DNA from: Bradyrhizobium sp. BR 10289
GTDB taxonomy: Bacteria > Pseudomonadota > Alphaproteobacteria > Rhizobiales > Xanthobacteraceae
Reading direction: 5' to 3'
DNA: 64,000 nucleotides
Assembly (NCBI RefSeq): GCF_019455385.1
Contig: NZ_JACOFR010000001.1
Location: forward strand, 372,001 to 436,000
Shown here: piece by piece, positions 25,356 to 35,130 of the stretch
How positions within the stretch are numbered: position 1 is the first letter of the stretch
Layout: each line of letters opens with the position of its first letter
Notes under the pieces: model-generated
What the model saw: the letters and a program-made list of their open reading frames with translations, nothing else
What the model was told of the DNA's origin: nothing
Databases searched by the model: none
Position numbers and translations under genes: made by a program

Positions 25356-26009
25356 GTGTCTGAATTATTTGACGAAGTCGACGAGGAAGTACGTCGCGAA
25401 CAGCTCAAGAAGCTGTGGGACAAATATTCCATCTACTTCATCGCCCTGATGGTGCTGATCGTGGCTGCGGTCGGCGGCTGGCGCGGCTATCAATATCTGG
25501 AGGCCAAGAAGGCCGCCGAGGCTGGCGCCGCCTTCGAGAAGGCCGTGGAGCTGTCCGAGCAGGATAAGCATGCGGAGGCCGAGACGGCCTTCACCGAGCT
25601 CGCCGCCAAGGCGCCCTCGGGTTACCGCACCCTGGCGCGGCTGCGTGCTGCGGCCGAGGCTGCCGCCCGCGATCCCAAGGCCGCGGCCAAGATGTATGAC
25701 GACATCGCCGCCGATCGGAGCATCGGCGGGGAGTGGCAGGATCTGGCCAAGATCCGCGCCGCCGGCCTCCTGGTCGACAGCGCGTCCTATGCCGACATGC
25801 AGCAGCGGCTGGAATCCTCCGCTGCGCCCAAATCGACCTTCCGCCACAGTGCCCGCGAGATGCTGGCGCTGTCGGCCTGGCGCAACAACGATGCCACCGC
25901 AGCCCGCAAATGGCTCGACGCGATCGCCGAGGATGGCGAGACGCCGTCCGGTTTGCGCTCGCGCGCCGAGGCGCTCCAGGCCCTGCTGCCGCCCGTCGCC
26001 AAAAGCTGA
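25356..26009 (+). CDS. YfgM-like TPR-containing inner-membrane protein
   Basis: Product of 217 residues from a GTG start. A cytoplasmic N-terminus (FDEVDEEVRREQLKKLWDKY) is followed by one membrane span (about residues 26-44, YFIALMVLIVAAVGGW). A periplasmic Ala-rich tetratricopeptide-like helical region follows. This matches YfgM/TPR_21, an ancillary SecYEG-periplasm chaperone protein in Escherichia coli. It stands upstream of a lipoprotein gene and der, as yfgM does before bamB and der elsewhere. Confidence 0.85.
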   Translation: MSELFDEVDEEVRREQLKKLWDKYSIYFIALMVLIVAAVGGWRGYQYLEAKKAAEAGAAFEKAVELSEQDKHAEAETAFTELAAKAPSGYRTLARLRAAAEAAARDPKAAAKMYDDIAADRSIGGEWQDLAKIRAAGLLVDSASYADMQQRLESSAAPKSTFRHSAREMLALSAWRNNDATAARKWLDAIAEDGETPSGLRSRAEALQALLPPVAKS

Positions 26010-26043
26010 CCTTCGGGCCCTCTGACGCGAGACGAGACCTAAC

Positions 26044-26595
26044 ATGCGCCGTACGCCACGCTTGATCGCAGCCGCCGTCCTGATCGCCTTCACGGGCGTG
26101 CTGGGCGGCTGCTCCAGCTTCGATCCAAGCGACCTGCTCGACTTCCTCGACACCAAGAAGAAGCTGCCGGGCGACCGCAAGCCGGTGTTCCCGGAGGGCG
26201 TCCCGGGCCTCGAGCAGGGCGTGCCGAAGGAGATGTACAAGGGCGCCCAGCAGCCGGATCCGAATGCGCCTGCGGTCGCCTCTCTGCCCGCGGAGCCGCA
26301 GCCGCCCGAGCCCGCAAAGCCGGCGAGGGGTGCCAAGGCCAAGAAGAGCAAGCAGCCGGCGGCCGCAGCGGCGCCGGCCGAGGCGCCCGCTGGCGAAGTC
26401 GATGGCGAGGCCCAGCCGGAGGCCGCCCCGGCGTCGGCCGCTCCGCCGCCGAAGCAGAAGATCGTTCGCAAGCGCACCACCGCACCGCCGCCGGACCAGA
26501 CCGTCCAGCAGGCGCAACCGACCCAGACCACACAGCAGCAAACGCAAGGGGCCTTCCCGGCGCCGATGCCCAGCGGCAGCTTCTCGCGCCAATAG
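26044..26595 (+). CDS. Pro/Ala-rich lipoprotein in the position usually held by bamB
   Basis: Product of 183 residues. The signal sequence ends in a lipobox (VLGG-C, Cys about residue 23), so it is probably an outer-membrane lipoprotein. After a short conserved head (FDPSDLLDFLDTKKKLPGDR, VFPEGVPGLEQGVPKEMYKG) the rest is low complexity: Ala, Pro, Lys and Gln. There are no beta-propeller repeats, so it is not BamB. The function is unknown; the location between yfgM-like and der suggests an envelope role. Confidence 0.7.
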   Translation: MRRTPRLIAAAVLIAFTGVLGGCSSFDPSDLLDFLDTKKKLPGDRKPVFPEGVPGLEQGVPKEMYKGAQQPDPNAPAVASLPAEPQPPEPAKPARGAKAKKSKQPAAAAAPAEAPAGEVDGEAQPEAAPASAAPPPKQKIVRKRTTAPPPDQTVQQAQPTQTTQQQTQGAFPAPMPSGSFSRQ

Positions 26596-26642
26596 TCTCA
26601 CCTGAATTGACAGGCGCAGCCTCCGCAGCGCACGAATGACCG

Positions 26643-28025
26643 ATGTCCTTTACGATCGCCATCATCGGCCGGCCCAATGTCGGCAAATCGACGCTGTTCA
26701 ACCGCCTGGTTGGGCAGAAGCTCGCGCTCGTCGATGATTTGCCCGGGGTCACCCGCGACCGCCGCGAGGGCGAGGCCAGGCTCGGCGATCTCGAATTCAC
26801 CATCATCGATACCGCCGGCCTCGACGAGGGCCCCAAAGGCTCGCTGACCGCGCGCATGCAGGAGCAGACCGAGACCGCGATCGCACAGGCGGATGCTCTG
26901 TTCTTCGTGATCGATGCGCGCGCCGGCCTGACACCAAACGATCGTGCCTTCGCCGATTTCGCCCGCAAGGCCAACAAGCCGGTGCTGCTGGTCGCCAACA
27001 AGAGCGAAGGCAAGCATGGCGACATCGGCGCGATGGAGTCCTTCGCGCTTGGCCTCGGTGATCCCATCCAGATCTCGGCCGAGCACGGCGAGGGCATGGG
27101 CGAGCTTTACGACGCGCTCGCCAAGCTGATGCCGGAGCCCGTTGAGGACGATGAGGGCGAGGACGACGCGCCGCTCTCGGAAGAAGAGGCCGCAACGCGC
27201 CCGATCCGGGTTGCGATCGTCGGCCGGCCCAATGCCGGCAAGTCGACGCTGATCAACCATCTCCTCGGCGAGGAGCGTCTGCTGACGAGCCCGGAAGCCG
27301 GCACCACGCGCGATTCCATCGCGGTCGAAATCAACTGGAAGGGCCGCGATTTTCGCGTGTTCGACACCGCGGGTCTGCGCCGCCGCTCGCGCATCGAGGA
27401 GAAGCTGGAAAAGCTCTCGGTGGCCGACGCGCTGCGCGCGGTGCGCTTTGCCGAAGTCGTCGTGCTGATGATGGACACGCAGAATCGCTTCGAGGAGCAG
27501 GATCTGCGGATCGCCGATCTGATCGAGCGCGAGGGCCGCGCCGTCGTGCTCGCCGTCAACAAATGGGACCTGATGGAGACCAAAGGCGGCGGCGCCATCT
27601 CGACGCTGCGTCGTGACGCCGATCACTGGCTGCCGCAGCTCAAGGGCGTGCCGATCGTTGCGGTGTCGGGCCTGATGGGCGAGGGTATCGATCGCCTGAT
27701 GCAAGCGATCCAGGACGCCTACGCGGTCTGGAACAGGCGCGTGCCGACCTCTGCGCTCAATCGCTGGTTCGAGCAGGCGGTCCAGGCCAATCCGCCGCCG
27801 GCGGTGTCCGGCCGCCGGCTGAAGCTGAACTACATCACCCAGAACAAGGCGCGCCCGCCGAGCTTTGTGCTGTTCTGCTCGCGCGCGGATGCGGTGCCGC
27901 AATCATACTTGCGCTATTTGACCAATTCCATGCGCGAGACATTCGATCTGCCGGGCACGCCTGTGCGCATCACGCTGCGTGAAAAGGCCAACCCCTTCGC
28001 ACACAAGCGCAAGCGGCCGTCGTGA
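26643..28025 (+). CDS. der: Ribosome biogenesis GTPase Der (EngA)
   Basis: Product of 460 residues with two tandem G domains, required for 50S subunit maturation. Domain 1 has [28 protein letters not shown] and NKSE. An acidic linker ([15 protein letters not shown]) leads to domain 2 with [31 protein letters not shown] and NKWD. The C-terminal KH-like domain (about 375-460) ends in Lys/Arg. The stop overlaps the GTG of the MFS gene by 4 bp. Confidence 0.95.
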   Translation: MSFTIAIIGRPNVGKSTLFNRLVGQKLALVDDLPGVTRDRREGEARLGDLEFTIIDTAGLDEGPKGSLTARMQEQTETAIAQADALFFVIDARAGLTPNDRAFADFARKANKPVLLVANKSEGKHGDIGAMESFALGLGDPIQISAEHGEGMGELYDALAKLMPEPVEDDEGEDDAPLSEEEAATRPIRVAIVGRPNAGKSTLINHLLGEERLLTSPEAGTTRDSIAVEINWKGRDFRVFDTAGLRRRSRIEEKLEKLSVADALRAVRFAEVVVLMMDTQNRFEEQDLRIADLIEREGRAVVLAVNKWDLMETKGGGAISTLRRDADHWLPQLKGVPIVAVSGLMGEGIDRLMQAIQDAYAVWNRRVPTSALNRWFEQAVQANPPPAVSGRRLKLNYITQNKARPPSFVLFCSRADAVPQSYLRYLTNSMRETFDLPGTPVRITLREKANPFAHKRKRPS

Positions 28026-29278
28026 GCGGCGAAGCCGGCGAGGCGATGGCGCAAGGCGCAGCGCCCGCGCGGCGAGGTGCGGTCGCCTTCATCTTCGTCA
28101 CGATCCTGCTCGACATGGTCGCGCTCGGCGTGATCATGCCGGTGTTGCCGAAGCTGATCGAAGGTTTCGTCAATAACGACACCGCGCACGCGGCCCGCAT
28201 CTTCGGCCTGTTCGGCACCGCCTGGGCGCTGATGCAGTTCGTGTTCTCGCCGATGCTCGGCGCGCTGTCGGATAGGTTCGGACGACGGCCGGTGGTGCTG
28301 CTGTCGAATTTCGGGTTAGCTGCCGACTACGTGCTGATGGCGCTGGCGCCGTCACTGGTCTGGTTGTTCATCGGCCGCGTGATTTCGGGCATCACCTCGG
28401 CCAGCATCTCGACCGCCTTTGCCTATATCGCCGATATCACGCCGCCGGAGCGACGCGCAGCGATCTTCGGCAAGATCGGTGCTGCGTTCGGCGCCGGCTT
28501 CATCCTGGGCCCGGCGCTGGGTGGGCTGCTCGGCGACATCGATCCGCATTTGCCGTTCTGGGCGTCGGCCGGCTTGAGCTTTGCCAATGCGCTTTACGGG
28601 CTCTTCGTGCTGCCGGAATCGCTGGCGCCGGAGAAGCGTGCGCCGTTCCGCTGGGCCACTGCCAGTCCGATCGGAGCCTTGCACCTGCTGCGGTCCAACG
28701 CGGCGCTGGCGGCCTTGTCCATCGTCAATTTCATCGCGCAGACAGCACACGTCGTGTTGCCATCGACCTTCGTGCTTTATGCGACCTATCGCTACGGCTG
28801 GGATTCCAAGACGGTGGGATTGACGCTCGCGATGGTCGGCATCTGCGCCATGGTGGTGCAGGGTCTCGCCATCGGCCCGATCGTGCGCGTGCTCGGCGAG
28901 CGTAATGCGCTGGTGCTGGGCCTTGGCTGTGGCGCGCTCGGCTTCGTGATCCTCGGCGTTGCGCCAACCGGACCGCTGTCCTGGCTCGGCATTCCCGTCC
29001 TGTCGCTATGGGGCATCTCGGGCGCTGCCTCGCAGGCGCTGATGACGCGGCTGGTCGCGCCCGATCAGCAGGGCCAGTTGCAGGGCGCCACCGCGAGCGT
29101 CCAGAGCGTGTCGCAACTCGTCGGTCCGTTCCTGTTTACGCTGACGTTCTCATATTTCATTGGTGCCAGCGCGCCGCTGCATCTGCCCGGCGCGCCGTTC
29201 TTGTTGGCAGCAGCTTTGATGGTGGTGTGCGTGGCCATCGCGATGCGGACGCTGGCAGCTGCGAAGACGGTCTCGTAG
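28022..29278 (+). CDS. MFS efflux transporter, TetA-like (DHA1 family)
   Basis: Product of 418 residues with twelve hydrophobic spans. Motif [21 protein letters not shown] lies in the loop after span 2. Motif C-like [15 protein letters not shown] marks an antiporter. The closest pattern is the TCR/TetA tetracycline-type group, whose rhizobial members are of unknown substrate. The GTG start overlaps der by 4 bp; an ATG eight codons later is possible. The stop codon lies inside a dispersed repeat. Confidence 0.85.
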   Translation: MSGEAGEAMAQGAAPARRGAVAFIFVTILLDMVALGVIMPVLPKLIEGFVNNDTAHAARIFGLFGTAWALMQFVFSPMLGALSDRFGRRPVVLLSNFGLAADYVLMALAPSLVWLFIGRVISGITSASISTAFAYIADITPPERRAAIFGKIGAAFGAGFILGPALGGLLGDIDPHLPFWASAGLSFANALYGLFVLPESLAPEKRAPFRWATASPIGALHLLRSNAALAALSIVNFIAQTAHVVLPSTFVLYATYRYGWDSKTVGLTLAMVGICAMVVQGLAIGPIVRVLGERNALVLGLGCGALGFVILGVAPTGPLSWLGIPVLSLWGISGAASQALMTRLVAPDQQGQLQGATASVQSVSQLVGPFLFTLTFSYFIGASAPLHLPGAPFLLAAALMVVCVAIAMRTLAAAKTVS

Positions 29279-29367
29279 GGTGGGCAAAGCGAAGCGTGCC
29301 CACGACTTCTCGCAATTATATCGAGAAGGTGGGCACGGCGCTTGGGCGCCTTTGCCCACCTTACGGC
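29274..29367. repeat. Dispersed palindromic repeat, family 3, copy A
   Basis: The arms TAGGGTGGGCAAAG (29276-29289) and its partner CTTTGCCCACCTTA (29350-29363) surround inner pairs GCGTGCCCAC / GTGGGCACG and CTTCTCG / CGAGAAG. Copy B is at 42594-42718. The element starts at the MFS stop codon and lies between convergent genes. Confidence 0.75.
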
Positions 29368-29380
29368 AGCGTCGACTGGC

Positions 29381-30607
29381 TTACTTCTTCACCAGCGGGC
29401 ACTCGCTGTCCTTGAGCGGCTTGGCTGCATCTTCCGCCGAGATCGTCGCGATCAGCTTGTAATAGTCCCACGGACCCTTCGATTCCTCGGGCTTCTTCAC
29501 CTCGAATAGGTAGGCCGGAATGATACGACGGCCGTCCTCACGCAGCGGGCCCTTGCCGAACAGCGGATCGTCGGTCGGGAGCTCCTTCATCTTGGCGACG
29601 ACCTTGGCGCCGTCATGCGGATTGCCGCCGAGGGCATCGAGCGCCTTCAGGTAATGCAGCACGGCTGCATAATTGCCGGCCTGTGTCATCGACGGTTTTG
29701 CCTTGTTGGCCGCCTTCTCCTGGAAACGCGTCGCGAAGGCGCGCGTGTTGTCGTTCAAATCCCAGTAAAAGGATTCGGTGAAGGTGAGGCCGTGCGCAAC
29801 CTTCAAGCCGAGGGAGTGGACGTCGTTGACGAACAGCAGGAGCGCTGCGAGCTTCTGACCGCCTTCGACGATGCCGAACTCGGACGCCTGCTTGATCGAA
29901 TTGGTGGTGTCGCCGCCGGCATTGGCAAGCCCGATGATCTTCGCCTTGGAGTTCTGTGCCTGCAGCAGGAAGGACGAAAAATCGGACGTATTGAGCGGAT
30001 GCTTCACGCCGCCCACCACCTTGCCGCCGTTGGCGCTCACCACGGCCGTGGTGTCACGCTCGAGCGCCGCACCAAAGGCATAGTCGGCGGTCAGAAAGAA
30101 CCAGCTGTCGCCGCCGGCCTTGGTGAGCGCTTTGCCGGTGCCGTTGGCGAGCATGTAGGTGTCGTAGGTGTAGGAGATGGTGTTGGCGTTGCAAGCCTTG
30201 CCGGTCAGATCGGCGCTGGCCGCTCCCGAGTTGAGCAGAATGGCATTCTTCTCCTTGACGAGGTTGCTGACGGCGAGCGCCACTCCGGAGTTCGGGGTGT
30301 CCGAGATCACGTCGACTTTCTCAGTGTCGATCCATTGCCTCGCAAGGTTGACGCCGACGTCGGGTTTGTTCTGGTGATCTCCCCCGAGCACGTCGATCTT
30401 CCAGCCTTTCGCTAGCAGGCCGGAATCCTCGACCGCCATCTTGATCGCGACAACGGCGCCGGGTCCGTTGATGTCGGCGTAGAGGCTGGACATGTCGGTG
30501 AGGACACCGATCTTGACGTTCTTATCCTGGGCGTGAGCGGATGATGTAAAACCGAAAGCGACACCGGCGAGAAGGGCGGCAGAGAGGCGCGCGAACGTCG
30601 TCGTCAT
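29381..30607 (-). CDS. Orphan Liv-type periplasmic binding protein, paralogue of LivK
   Basis: Product of 408 residues. The ATG preceded by GGAGGAAAC is used. The signal peptide is near MTTTFARLSAALLAGVAFGF, with a cut after AHA-Q. Long stretches match the LivK at 15018-16238, for example ADYAFGAALERDT, KVVGGVKHPLNT and IIGLANAGGDTTNSIKQA. It has no permease or ATPase genes beside it, so it probably hands its ligand to a shared LivHMGF complex or one elsewhere. Confidence 0.9.
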   Translation of the reverse strand: MTTTFARLSAALLAGVAFGFTSSAHAQDKNVKIGVLTDMSSLYADINGPGAVVAIKMAVEDSGLLAKGWKIDVLGGDHQNKPDVGVNLARQWIDTEKVDVISDTPNSGVALAVSNLVKEKNAILLNSGAASADLTGKACNANTISYTYDTYMLANGTGKALTKAGGDSWFFLTADYAFGAALERDTTAVVSANGGKVVGGVKHPLNTSDFSSFLLQAQNSKAKIIGLANAGGDTTNSIKQASEFGIVEGGQKLAALLLFVNDVHSLGLKVAHGLTFTESFYWDLNDNTRAFATRFQEKAANKAKPSMTQAGNYAAVLHYLKALDALGGNPHDGAKVVAKMKELPTDDPLFGKGPLREDGRRIIPAYLFEVKKPEESKGPWDYYKLIATISAEDAAKPLKDSECPLVKK

Positions 30608-30712
30608 AAAGGTTTCCTCCATTGTCAAATATGCGGACGGCTTTCTTGCGAAGCCTTGGTCCGGCTGATGGCTCTACCGTGTCCCGCAGGTCCCGGCAAT
30701 GCGCCTAAAGCC

Positions 30713-30740
30713 GGATGACGGTTTCGTCGCGGTGTCATCC
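30713..30740 (-). terminator. Hairpin after the NHL gene
   Basis: GGATGAC / GTCATCC, a 7-bp stem with a 14-nt loop, lies downstream of the NHL gene and upstream of the orphan binding protein gene. There is no T run, so it is only a weak candidate. Confidence 0.35.
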
Positions 30741-30774
30741 GTCGGTTAACTTTTGTGCAAAATGCGTTGAGACG

Positions 30775-31920
30775 CTATTTCAGCGCGTCCGAGGTCAGCT
30801 TGAATTTCTGGATGCGCTTTCCGGTATCGACCTCGGCGGTATAGACGTTACCCATCGCGTCGACCGCCATGGCATGCACCCAGTGGAATTGCCCGGCATT
30901 GCGGCCGTTGTGGCCAAAACTGCCGACCACGCTGCCATCCTCGCGCCTGATGATCCGGATCTCGTTGTTCTCGCCGTCGGCGCTGAGCAAATAGGTTTGC
31001 TTCGGGTCGGGCCAGATCGCGATGTCCCACACCGCGCCGTTGCCGAGCGTGTTCTTCTCGAAGAAGAACTCCTTCACGAAGGAGCCGTCCTTCCTGAAGA
31101 CCTGGATGCGGTTGTTGATGCGGTCGCAGACGTAGACCAGTCCGTCACTCGCGAGCTTAACGCAGTGAACCGGATTTCCGAATTGCTGTGATACCGGCGC
31201 CTTGGGATCGTAAGCCGCCTGCTTGGCATCGTCGGGCTTGTTGCCGTAGGCGCCCCAGTGCCGCTTGTAGGCGAGCGTCGTCGCATCGAACACGATGACG
31301 CGGCGGTTGCCGTAGCCGTCGGCTACGTAGATCTCGTTCGCCTCCTTGTCGATCGCGGTCTCGGCGGGCTTGCCCAGCTGCGTCGTGTCGTTGCTGCCGA
31401 GGCTCGGCGCTATCTTGCCGATCTGTGCCACGAACTTGCCGTCGAGCGTGAACTTCAAAATGGCGTTGTCGTTGTCGGCATTACCGCCGACCCAGACGAA
31501 GCCGCGCTCGTCGACCTCGATGCCGTGCTCGCGGCCGACCCATTCATAGCCTTCGCCGGCACCGCCCCACGAACGCAGCAGATTGCCGTCAGCGTCGAAT
31601 TCGAGCACGGGAGGCGCCGAGACGCAGCATTTCGAGCGGGGCGGGGTGAGGCTTGCGCCTTTCTCATCGTCCGTGAGCGATCGCGGGCGATGGATCACCC
31701 AGATATGGCCCTGCCAGTCGACGGTGATGCCGCCGACCTGGCCGAGGATCCAGTTGTTCGGCAACTGTTTTGGCCAGGAGGGATCGACCGCGAAGGTCGG
31801 GACGTCGCCCGCCGTCGCCGAGCCAAGAGGCACGAGCGCGATCACTGCGATCAGGATGGACGACGCGCGAGAGACTTTTGCGAGCGCACGGCGGAGCCCT
31901 GCGCGATGCCATGGTGCCAT
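30775..31920 (-). CDS. Secreted NHL-repeat beta-propeller protein
   Basis: Product of 381 residues with an N-terminal signal/anchor (SSILIAVIALVPLGSATAG, residues 20-38). NHL-type blades repeat through the chain: GGITVDWQGHIWVIHRP, HGIEVDERGFVWVGGN, DKEANEIYVADGYGNRRVIV, VYVCDRINNRIQVFRKDG and VHAMAVDAMGNVYTAEVDTG. Related proteins are annotated as peptidyl-alpha-hydroxyglycine lyase-like or 6-bladed propellers; no catalytic assignment is justified. It probably binds a partner or ligand in the periplasm. It lies upstream of the orphan binding protein on the same strand. Confidence 0.8.
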   Translation of the reverse strand: MAPWHRAGLRRALAKVSRASSILIAVIALVPLGSATAGDVPTFAVDPSWPKQLPNNWILGQVGGITVDWQGHIWVIHRPRSLTDDEKGASLTPPRSKCCVSAPPVLEFDADGNLLRSWGGAGEGYEWVGREHGIEVDERGFVWVGGNADNDNAILKFTLDGKFVAQIGKIAPSLGSNDTTQLGKPAETAIDKEANEIYVADGYGNRRVIVFDATTLAYKRHWGAYGNKPDDAKQAAYDPKAPVSQQFGNPVHCVKLASDGLVYVCDRINNRIQVFRKDGSFVKEFFFEKNTLGNGAVWDIAIWPDPKQTYLLSADGENNEIRIIRREDGSVVGSFGHNGRNAGQFHWVHAMAVDAMGNVYTAEVDTGKRIQKFKLTSDALK

Positions 31921-31998
31921 GGCGACCTCCCTTGTTGGCTTGCGGCTTTGCTGCCGCTTGAGCGCGGGCAGTCAATCGCGGGGAGGCATTTGAGTCAA

Positions 31999-32739
31999 TC
32001 AGGCCGGCGCGCGGAAGCTCATCAGGGTACGGGTCTTGTAGTCGTAGAACTTGCCGGTTTCGGTCCAGGCGGGCGCGCACATCGGCACGATGAATTCGGC
32101 GACCTGCTCAGGCGTGTCGAGCGTCGCCGGATCCTCGCCCGGCATCAGGGTTGCGCGCATGCGGGTGCGGATCGGACCGGGGTTGAACAAATTGACGCGC
32201 AGCTTGGTGTTCGCAGTCTCCTGCGCCCAGGCGCGGGCCAGCGTCTCCAGCGCGGCCTTGGAGGCGGCGTAGGGGCTGACATAGGCAGTCGCCTTGTTGG
32301 CGGCGCCCGAGGTGATGAACACGGCGCGGCCGGCATCGGACTGCTTCAGCAGCGGCTCCATGCAGCGGATCAGCTGGAAGTTGGCGGAGACGTTGACCGC
32401 CATGACGTCATTGAACGTCTTCAGCTCGATATGGCCGATCGGCGAGGACGGGCCGAGCACGCCGGCATTGCCGACCAGGATGTCGAGCTTGCCGTAGCGC
32501 TCGTGCAGGCCGGCGCCGAGCCGCGCGATGCCGTCGGAATCGGTGAGGTTGAGCGGCACCAGCGTGGCGCTGCCGCCGTCTTTCCGGATCTCGTCGTCGA
32601 GCTCTTCCAGCCCGCCCTGCGTCCGCGCCGTCGCAACGATATGCGCGCCGGCCTTGGCGAGGGCGATGGCCGTGGCATAGCCGATGCCGCGCGAGGCGCC
32701 GGTGACAAGAGCGATGCGGTCAGCGAGGGGTTTTGTCAT
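31999..32739 (-). CDS. Short-chain dehydrogenase/reductase
   Basis: Product of 246 residues. The Rossmann motif TGASRGIG (about residue 14), NAG (VGNAGVLG), and the catalytic Ser...Tyr-x3-Lys in FITSGAANKATAYVSPYAASK are complete. The late NPGPIRTRMRA is the usual SDR cofactor loop. Substrate is unknown; it probably uses NADP or NAD with a small hydroxyl compound. It follows purF on the same strand, 51 bp away. Confidence 0.88.
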   Translation of the reverse strand: MTKPLADRIALVTGASRGIGYATAIALAKAGAHIVATARTQGGLEELDDEIRKDGGSATLVPLNLTDSDGIARLGAGLHERYGKLDILVGNAGVLGPSSPIGHIELKTFNDVMAVNVSANFQLIRCMEPLLKQSDAGRAVFITSGAANKATAYVSPYAASKAALETLARAWAQETANTKLRVNLFNPGPIRTRMRATLMPGEDPATLDTPEQVAEFIVPMCAPAWTETGKFYDYKTRTLMSFRAPA

Positions 32740-32790
32740 GCCGGGGTTTTACAGGCGTGGGTGACCGGCACAAGCCCCCACGCGCACCCG

Positions 32791-34302
32791 TCAGCTCGCC
32801 TCCGCCAGCAGCGAGAGCTGCCGCGGCTGCGGCTCGATCTGGGTCTGGTCGGTGAGGTGGGTCGGATAGACACCGGTGAAGCAGTGATCCGCGAACTTCG
32901 GATTGGCGGGGTCGCGGCCGGGCTCGCCCATCGCGCGGTACATGCCGTCGATCGACAGGAAGGCGAGCGAGTCGGCGCCGATGAGCTCGCGCATCTCCTC
33001 CAGCGAGTGCGTCGCGGCCAGGAGGCCGCCGCGGTCGGGCAGGTCGATGCCGTAATAATCAGGGTAAAGGATCGGCGGCGAAGCGAGCCGGAAATGCACT
33101 TCCTTGGCCCCGGCATCGCGCATCATGCGCACGATCTTCTTCGACGTGGTGCCGCGCACCAGGGAGTCGTCGATCAGGATGATGCGCTTGCCCTCGATCG
33201 CGGCGCGGTTGGCCGAGTGCTTCATACGCACGCCGGATTCACGGATCGCCTGCGTCGGCTGGATGAAGGTGCGGCCGACATAGTGGTTGCGGATGATGCC
33301 GAGCTCGAACGGCACGCCCGAATGCTGGCTGTAGCCGACCGCGGCGGGCACGCCGGAGTCCGGCACCGGCACCACGACGTCGACAGGCACATGGCTCTCG
33401 CGCGCGAGCTGCGCGCCAAAGTTCTTGCGCACCTCGTAGACCGAGCGGCCGTGGACGATGGAATCCGGACGCGAGAAGTAGATGTATTCGAAGATACAGG
33501 GACGCGGTGCCATCGGCGGGAACGGCTTGTGGATGTCCTGGCCGTTCTCGTCGAACACGATGACTTCGCCGGGCTCGATGTCGCGCACGAAGCGCGCGCC
33601 GATGATGTCGAGCGCGCAGGTCTCCGAGGTCAGGATCGGGCAGCCGTCGAGCTCGCCGAGCACCAAGGGGCGGATGCCGCGCGGATCGCGCGCGCCGACC
33701 AGCTTCTTGTTGGTGAGCGAGACCAGCGCATAGGCGCCCTCGATCTCGCGCAGCGCGTCGATATAGCGCTCGATGAAGCGGCTGCGCCGAGAGCGCGCCA
33801 CCAGGTGCAGGATGACCTCGGTATCGGAGGTCGACTGCATCATCGCGCCGCTCTTGACGAGTTCGCGGCGCAGCGTGAGGCCGTTGGAGAGGTTGCCGTT
33901 GTGGGCGACCGCGAGGCCGCCGGCATTGAGCTCGGCGAACAGCGGCTGCACGTTGCGCAGGATGGTGGCGCCGGTCGTGGCGTAGCGGACATGGCCGACC
34001 GCCATGGTGCCGGGCAGGCGGTCGATCACCTCGCGGCGGGAGAAGGTGTCGCCGACGAGGCCGAGGCGGCGCTCCGAGTGGAAGCGGCTGCCGTCGTAGG
34101 AGACGATACCGGCGGCTTCCTGTCCGCGGTGTTGGAGTGCGTGGAGGCCGAGCGCCGTGATGGCGGCCGCTTCAGGATGTCCGTAGATGCCGAAGACACC
34201 GCATTCCTCGCGGACCGTGTCTCCGTCCAGGTCGTTCTGAAGCTCTAGCGCGGCGGAGCCGGGATCGAGTTCAGTGTGGGCGTCCTGGTCAGGGTGTCGC
34301 AT
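32791..34302 (-). CDS. purF: Amidophosphoribosyltransferase
   Basis: Product of 503 residues from ATG; an in-frame TTG at 34329 is less likely. It makes phosphoribosylamine from PRPP and glutamine, the first step of purine synthesis. The N-terminal nucleophile Cys follows a 30-residue propeptide (REE-CGVFGIYG). The glutaminase pattern HNGNLSNG and the PRPP site IILIDDSLVRGTTSKKI are seen. Four candidate cluster Cys positions of the B. subtilis type were not traced. It lies directly downstream of cvpA, a classic pairing. Confidence 0.95.
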   Translation of the reverse strand: MRHPDQDAHTELDPGSAALELQNDLDGDTVREECGVFGIYGHPEAAAITALGLHALQHRGQEAAGIVSYDGSRFHSERRLGLVGDTFSRREVIDRLPGTMAVGHVRYATTGATILRNVQPLFAELNAGGLAVAHNGNLSNGLTLRRELVKSGAMMQSTSDTEVILHLVARSRRSRFIERYIDALREIEGAYALVSLTNKKLVGARDPRGIRPLVLGELDGCPILTSETCALDIIGARFVRDIEPGEVIVFDENGQDIHKPFPPMAPRPCIFEYIYFSRPDSIVHGRSVYEVRKNFGAQLARESHVPVDVVVPVPDSGVPAAVGYSQHSGVPFELGIIRNHYVGRTFIQPTQAIRESGVRMKHSANRAAIEGKRIILIDDSLVRGTTSKKIVRMMRDAGAKEVHFRLASPPILYPDYYGIDLPDRGGLLAATHSLEEMRELIGADSLAFLSIDGMYRAMGEPGRDPANPKFADHCFTGVYPTHLTDQTQIEPQPRQLSLLAEAS

Positions 34303-34330
34303 CTCGTCCGCGCCTCTCTTTAGGGCCAAA

Positions 34331-34960
34331 TCAACGCGCCGCAGGTTTCTCGATCAGCTTCTTCATGCCGTCACGAGCAGTTTTACTGTATCCGTCGCCA
34401 CTGCCCGAAGGCTGCTGCTCGGAATCAGCTTGATCATCATCTGGTTTGTTTTTCTTGAATCTCTTCAAGATGGTGTTCTCGGGGTCGTCAGGCAAGAGGG
34501 CCATCAGCCAATCCCCGGTTCCCTGGAGCACCACGCGGGATTTCGCTCCCGTCACCCAGTCCGGGCGCTGCTTGTCCGGCACCAGCCAGGTGAAGAACAG
34601 GAACGCGACAACGACGATCAAAAGCCCGCGAGCGAGGCCAAACAGGAAGCCCAGGGTGCGATCCAGCGCGCCGATGCGCGAATCCAGGATCATGTCCGAA
34701 ATCCGGACCGTAATGACGGAGACCACGACCAGGGTGCCGACGAATACGCCGGCGACGACGACGACGCTCGCCACCGTGTCGTTGTTGAAATAGGTCTTGG
34801 CAGTCGGCAGCAGCTTCGAGAACGAATACAGCGTCACGATCGCCGCGGCGCCCCAGGCCGCGATCGACAGGATTTCGCGCATGAAGCCGCGGACCATGGC
34901 AAGCAGGCCCGAGATCAGCATCACACCGAGCAGGATCAGGTCGAGGAGTGTTACTGGCAT
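34331..34960 (-). CDS. cvpA: CvpA family membrane protein
   Basis: Product of 209 residues from the ATG that begins LLDLILLGVMLISGLLAM; the longer frame upstream is not conserved. Four hydrophobic helices, with MVRGFMREILSIAAWGAAA and RTLGFLFGLARGLLIVVVA typical of CvpA. The C-terminal 45 residues are polar (Ser, Gly, Asp). CvpA is named for colicin V production and is linked to envelope stress and purF expression. It ends just before purF. Confidence 0.9.
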   Translation of the reverse strand: MPVTLLDLILLGVMLISGLLAMVRGFMREILSIAAWGAAAIVTLYSFSKLLPTAKTYFNNDTVASVVVVAGVFVGTLVVVSVITVRISDMILDSRIGALDRTLGFLFGLARGLLIVVVAFLFFTWLVPDKQRPDWVTGAKSRVVLQGTGDWLMALLPDDPENTILKRFKKNKPDDDQADSEQQPSGSGDGYSKTARDGMKKLIEKPAAR

Positions 34961-35130
34961 CGGCTGGTCGGGTCCGCTCGTACTTTGAAGGTGCTCTAGC
35001 CGAATCGGTGTTGGGCCGCCGCCCCTAAGTGAGGGCCAGACGGCGTTCCCGGCAAGGCCGCAACCACGCAATCCCATGCTGCTTTTGTGACGGCTGTATA
35101 GCGGCGGGGACGGTCAACGTCACCCTCCGG

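Noticed and set aside
31258..34248. A 996-codon open frame on the plus strand
   Set aside because: Antisense to the NHL, SDR and purF genes, without recognisable domains.
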